Shown one piece after another: positions 59,913-64,000 of a stretch of DNA of 64,000 nucleotides. Origin of the DNA: Echinococcus granulosus. Lineage: Eukaryota > Platyhelminthes > Cestoda > Cyclophyllidea > Taeniidae. The stretch spans positions 502,799 to 566,798 of the forward strand of contig NW_020170402.1 in the NCBI RefSeq assembly GCF_000524195.1, in the 5' to 3' direction. Under the pieces are notes generated by a model. That model was not told the origin of the DNA. It worked only from the letters and a program-made list of their open reading frames with translations, and did no database searches. A program made the position numbers and the translations under genes. Each line of letters begins with the position of its first letter. The first letter of the stretch is position 1.

Positions 59913-60769
59913 GAAGAAAACAGAAGTCATAACCACTATCTTGAATACAATATCGGTCAAACCAACTTCCACAAACAAGGACCATAAACCATGAGTCTGA
60001 GCGGAAAAAACTAAGAAATGAGTGAAATCGCAACCTAGATGCAGAAGTTTTACAAAGAATAAACGTAAACTTTTAAAAACCACACAAAGATGCAGAGGGA
60101 AAACACTTTAAGTATATGTAGTTGGAAAGTTCACAGTAATTAGATCACAGGAAGCAACGGCCAAGCAAATTACACCTGCTGGTCAGGCAAAAGCATTTGA
60201 AAGCAAAGGAAACCAAAAATATGTAAGAAACAGACAAGTAAGGTCTACACTGCAGCAACGACTATCCAATGAAAAGCCAGCCTTGACAACTTAACAGTAT
60301 TTAAATGATCATGGAAAAGAGGAATAGTAAAGTCTTCATCTTCTAGCAACGCATTTGCATTGACTATGTCTTCAGAGCCTAAAAAATTCGCTTTTTATTT
60401 TATTAAAAAACTAGGCAAGAGTTTGATAAAAGTTTAACGGTTGCTGGAAATGGTCCTAGTTCCTTAAAAAGTGCCATTTACATGTTTTAGCTAACTATCT
60501 GCAGGCAAAAAATATCGTGTTTTACGAGATTTGACGTTACGCACCACATATAAGCAGTCCAGTCAACGTCGATGTATTCCGAAACATGTCGGTAACACCT
60601 TACTAAAAAATGATGACAATGTTATTTGTGACATGGCATTTGTACTGGAATAAGATGCTGGTTCGGAAAAAGAACCTAAGCTACTTATACGTATAAACAA
60701 GAAAGATAGTTGACCTTGACATCTCAAAGGTTAAGCCATGTCGTCTTTCTGGGTACTTGTGACCATGCG
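59913..60769. promoter_or_regulatory. Intergenic region between divergent NUP133 and GCN2, possible shared promoter
   Basis: The two start codons lie 857 nt apart on opposite strands, so the promoters and 5' UTRs of both genes must lie here unless an extra upstream NUP133 or GCN2 exon exists. The sequence is AT-rich and I see no reliable core element. The regulatory role is inferred from layout. Confidence 0.45.
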
Positions 60770-63700
60770 ATGAGTGGTTCTGATTGGGAGAATCTCCTTC
60801 TGCAAAAAGCCGAATTGGTGTTGATTCAGGCCTCGTACCCGGACTTATTGCTATCAGTTGAAGGTCTAACAGATCTTGTATGAGCTATTCTGATTCATCA
60901 CATGGGTTTCTAGAAACCAGTCGAGAATAAGGACGATATTCCGGATTCCGTTTTCCCTTTAAGACTTGCATTTCATTTAAACGCACCGGTAAATGAGGAG
61001 CTCGATGAAATCAATATGCCCCTTCCTTCCCCACAGTTGGACTTGTTGATAACTTGTAGCACAAATTACCCAAAAGTGTAGGTGCCTAGTTCCACTTTGT
61101 TGCTGATCATCTACCTATAATTCTGTTGTAAATCTCGCTCATACGTAGTCAATTTCCTATGTACTTGTTGTTTATAGGTTTTACGACTGCCACATTTTCT
61201 AAAAGTTGTTTTAAATTTTTGGAGTTGACATTTTTGTTCGTTTTAAATTAATGTTGCGCGTGCCGATATCCCCAACGGTGTAACTCTTCTAGAAACACTT
61301 GATGTCAGTGTTCACAACTAAAATATTACCTGTAAACGTTTTAGCTTCTATATAATTCCTTGTATAGCGGTCCCACTGTTGCAATTAAGAATGCTCGAGA
61401 CATAAGCGTGCGAAGACAAAACCGTCTTTTGGAGTGTCTCAAGGCTATGACGGCAGAAAACCTCACAACCGTGAGTTGCACTCTCCTAACTTGCTTTTGT
61501 GCGTGTTCGCCTGGTCTTTGTTACTTGTGCCTCTCATATTGTTGCTTATTCAAAGTGCGGCTAAGCGTTTTGCACAGCTCAACCTTAGAGGCTTTGTGTA
61601 CTTCTCCAGTTTTAAATTCGATCACAACTTTTCCTTAAAATTAATTTGTTGTAGCATTCCGTGTTTTCGCTGATCTCATTTGTGCGCGACTGTCTCGCAG
61701 ATATTCGAGAGCAGGTGCCGAAAAAACGTCTTGCTGAGCTAGAGGCCGCTATCGCTCAAGAGGAGAAAGAGATGCGACTTGAGGTATGGCTCTGCTTTTT
61801 TCCTTAATAATACACTTGCCCTTTCTCGTGTTTTCAGTCAAAGCGTATCAGGTCTGCGCTGGTGCATAGGAAAGCCCTTTTGCAGGTGAGTTTATTTGAA
61901 TTTAGTTCTTGGTCTGGGGTCACATTTTTGTCATCCCTCCTGTCTTCATTCCTTTTTAGATGAGCCCTTCTTTGGATACCGCAGAGATTGCCGCCGTATC
62001 GGAGAGGTATGTGCTGTTGCTTCATTCTCATTCATGTTTCAACCTCTTCCTTTCAGCGAAACCTGTCACAGTACTAGCAATGCTGCCCACCTTCATGCCT
62101 GTCCACTTACGTATCACACAGGTGTGCAGCGACTAACCTTTCCCCACCCTCGCATCACCTCTTCCCCCTCCCGATCGCCAGTACCCGTGTCCGAAGAATT
62201 GAGTATATCGCTGTCGCGGCGCAAAACGCGACCCACGGAACCGCCTCCATTGCGCATCCTGCGTGGCCAGTGTGTTGATGGACCACACCAGCCCTCGTGA
62301 GTCAAATATGTGATGTTAGCTCTTTTCCCGACCATTAACATTTTTAAAAGATAGCTTCCTATAAAACACACACATAAGGTAGCGTAAGGTAGGTGTCCTA
62401 CTGCAGTGTTATGTCCCGTCGTCTACCAGTTTAGTAAAACCTGAGCAGATACTTTTGAATCAACGTTCTGTGAGTTAAATAGCAAACGAGGGGATAGGCT
62501 GGCTTCTTTATTAAAAAAGCCTGTTTTTCCATTCTGCTGTTGCTGTCGGTTACTGGAGCCAAACGATGGAGCTATAATTGACGATGCCCCTGCCAATTGC
62601 ATCGGAAAGGTGCAGTGGTTTATGGCTTGTTATTTTTTGAAGTTTGCGAGCAACGACTCATTCGATGTTTAATTGTATCACTGGAAGATATTAGTCTCTA
62701 ATGATCACATAAAGGTGGAGCTATAATTTTTTGTTGACAAGATTGACCTACTTCCGAATTTGGTTTCTCTCAATCAAGCAGTGATGCTTCTGAAAGCGGG
62801 TGGATAAAGGTTTTGTTAGCTTGCTTGGCTTTCGGCTAATTCGCTCGCTCCAATCGGTTGGCGAGGCTATCTCATGGAACTCTGATACGCTATACTTTGC
62901 CTGGGCGCGTTTGAAATTGAAACGGTTACTTATGTATGCTGCTAATTTGGTGTATTGAAGTGCTTCGCCATCTTTAGACCGTTAAAGGCGGCACATGCAT
63001 ATAGGCGAATTTCAAAGAGATGAATTATCCCTACCGCTCATTGGTTTAGTTCATGTAACCGGACTCTGGCTTCACTGGATTGTTTTAATCCGTTCACTGT
63101 TGTTACCGTGGTAGCTGTGCCTTTTGGCAGCTTATAACTACCCACACCTTTGACTTTAATTTGAACTTCTCGCATAATTGATGGATTTTTTAGGGTAGAA
63201 TCACAACCTGGGAAGGAATTATGTTCCTTTAAAACATGAAACACACTGCGGGCGTGCATTCATTATCCATGCTCAAATTTTGCCAAATACTTTGGCACAA
63301 GTGCACTGAAGGGCTGCTAGCTACGAGGGGAAAATTCCTCTCCCACTAATGCGTTTGAAAAACAATTCCCGTGATTTTAAAAGCCAAATATCATTCGCTT
63401 TCTCAAATCAGCCGTTGTGGAAATATTCCCCCTAAACTTTAGCTATGCTTAAAAAATTGGATAACTTTTCTCTCACCTGAGTTTCGAGGTGTTTGCTTTT
63501 GAGAGGCGATAATGGCAAGCCATAGGCAGTATTATAAAACCCTACAGGGAGAAGTAATGTCGAATGTCGAGTTCTCAATGTTGCTTACCCCTTTTATCCA
63601 CTCGCGCTTCGCGCTTGGGTCACCTTTAAACATGGACGTAAAATGAATGGTAGATATCATATTCCAAAGCCCCCTACTCCTTAAGAAGCTCTGCCATTTA

Positions 63701-64000
63701 TTCATTTGACATACTATCGGAGACACTCATGCCAAAAATTTTGCAAATTTTTGATTATCATACACACAGCCTCCCCATGGCTCCGGGTCCACGATTTGCC
63801 TACCGAGCCAAGTTCCTCGCCTTCAACGAGATCACTGGGGACGAGCTCCAACTCCGTGAGTGGGTCTTTAGGGCCCTTCCGTCGATGTCGCAGCTTTACA
63901 GCCTGCGATTTCTACTGATCTCGCGATTCAAACATCTCATGCGCATTTCTCTCCCACCCTTCCTCCTCCCGTTGCGTGGGTTCACCTTCGACGTGGAACA
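60770..64000 (+). CDS. EIF2AK4: eIF2-alpha kinase GCN2 (EIF2AK4), 5' part, runs out of window
   Basis: GCN2 senses uncharged tRNA or stalled ribosomes and phosphorylates eIF2-alpha, lowering general translation in amino-acid starvation. Exons are 60770-60877, 60914-61077, 61368-61470, 61655-61783, 61838-61885, 61960-62006, 62057-62296 and 63770 to the window end, all in phase, for about 356 residues. Residues 1 to about 140 form the RWD domain that binds GCN1: NLLLQKAELVLIQASYPDLL, and, over a splice junction, the signature YPKVGPTVAIKNARDIS. A charged coiled coil follows (KKRLAELEAAIAQEEKEMRL), then a Ser/Arg linker ending LRILRGQCVDG. The last exon starts the pseudokinase domain (RFAYRAKFLAFNEITGDELQ). 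The true kinase, HisRS-like and C-terminal domains lie beyond 64,000. ATG 60,770 is chosen because the overlapping ATG at 60,765 meets a stop after two codons. Confidence 0.9.
62297..63769 (+). other. 1.5-kb GCN2 intron, nothing else seen
   Basis: GTGAGT donor at 62,297 and CACACAG acceptor ending at 63,769. It separates the Ser/Arg linker from the pseudokinase domain and is by far the longest intron of this gene in the window. No embedded gene, repeat array or tRNA was noticed. Confidence 0.7.

Noticed and set aside
1..64000. CRISPR arrays, operons, or a transferred bacterial gene cluster
   Set aside because: All recognised genes are animal families with spliceosomal introns; no regular spacer-repeat array or bacterial-type gene was seen.

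Overview
The window looks like nuclear DNA of a flatworm, most likely a cyclophyllidean tapeworm (Taenia/Echinococcus type). This rests on eukaryotic genes broken by many short introns (34 to about 90 nt) alongside a few long ones, moderate GC, and animal gene families with compact, diverged sequences. The species is inferred from overall character; no diagnostic marker was seen. I joined exons by hand, checking splice sites, reading phase and remembered conservation of each family. Seven protein-coding genes are supported, and no rRNA, CRISPR or prokaryotic feature was seen.

Layout: 1-13,958 is non-coding apart from diverged repeats. At 13,959-15,017 (+) lies an intronless IRF2BP-family co-regulator. 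From 16,205 to at least 30,122 (-), possibly to 34,859, lies a class IIa histone deacetylase (HDAC4/5/7/9 type). From 36,399 to 44,835 (-) lies RPAP1, the RNA polymerase II-associated protein, in a 22-exon model whose phases close without a gap. An odd-skipped-related zinc-finger gene runs 48,453-50,322 (+). TTC19, a mitochondrial complex III factor, runs 51,082-52,187 (+). NUP133, a nuclear-pore Y-complex subunit, runs 52,243 to about 59,912 (-). The 5' part of GCN2 (EIF2AK4) runs 60,770-64,000 (+) and leaves the window.

Neighbour relations: IRF2BP and HDAC converge, TTC19 and NUP133 converge with 55 bp between stop codons, and NUP133 and GCN2 diverge from an intergenic stretch of under 0.9 kb that may hold a shared promoter. 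The genes do not form one pathway. Several concern transcription (IRF2BP, HDAC, RPAP1, odd-skipped); the rest are housekeeping.

Most notable points: the HDAC has the active-site context Glu-Gly-Gly-Tyr where vertebrate class IIa enzymes have His, and a low-complexity insertion of roughly 75 residues inside its catalytic domain. RPAP1 has a well-supported GC-AG intron and NUP133 a probable one. A foldback (long inverted-repeat) element lies on one side of RPAP1, with a second, inverted, one-armed copy on the other. I found no clear sign of a new multi-gene system.
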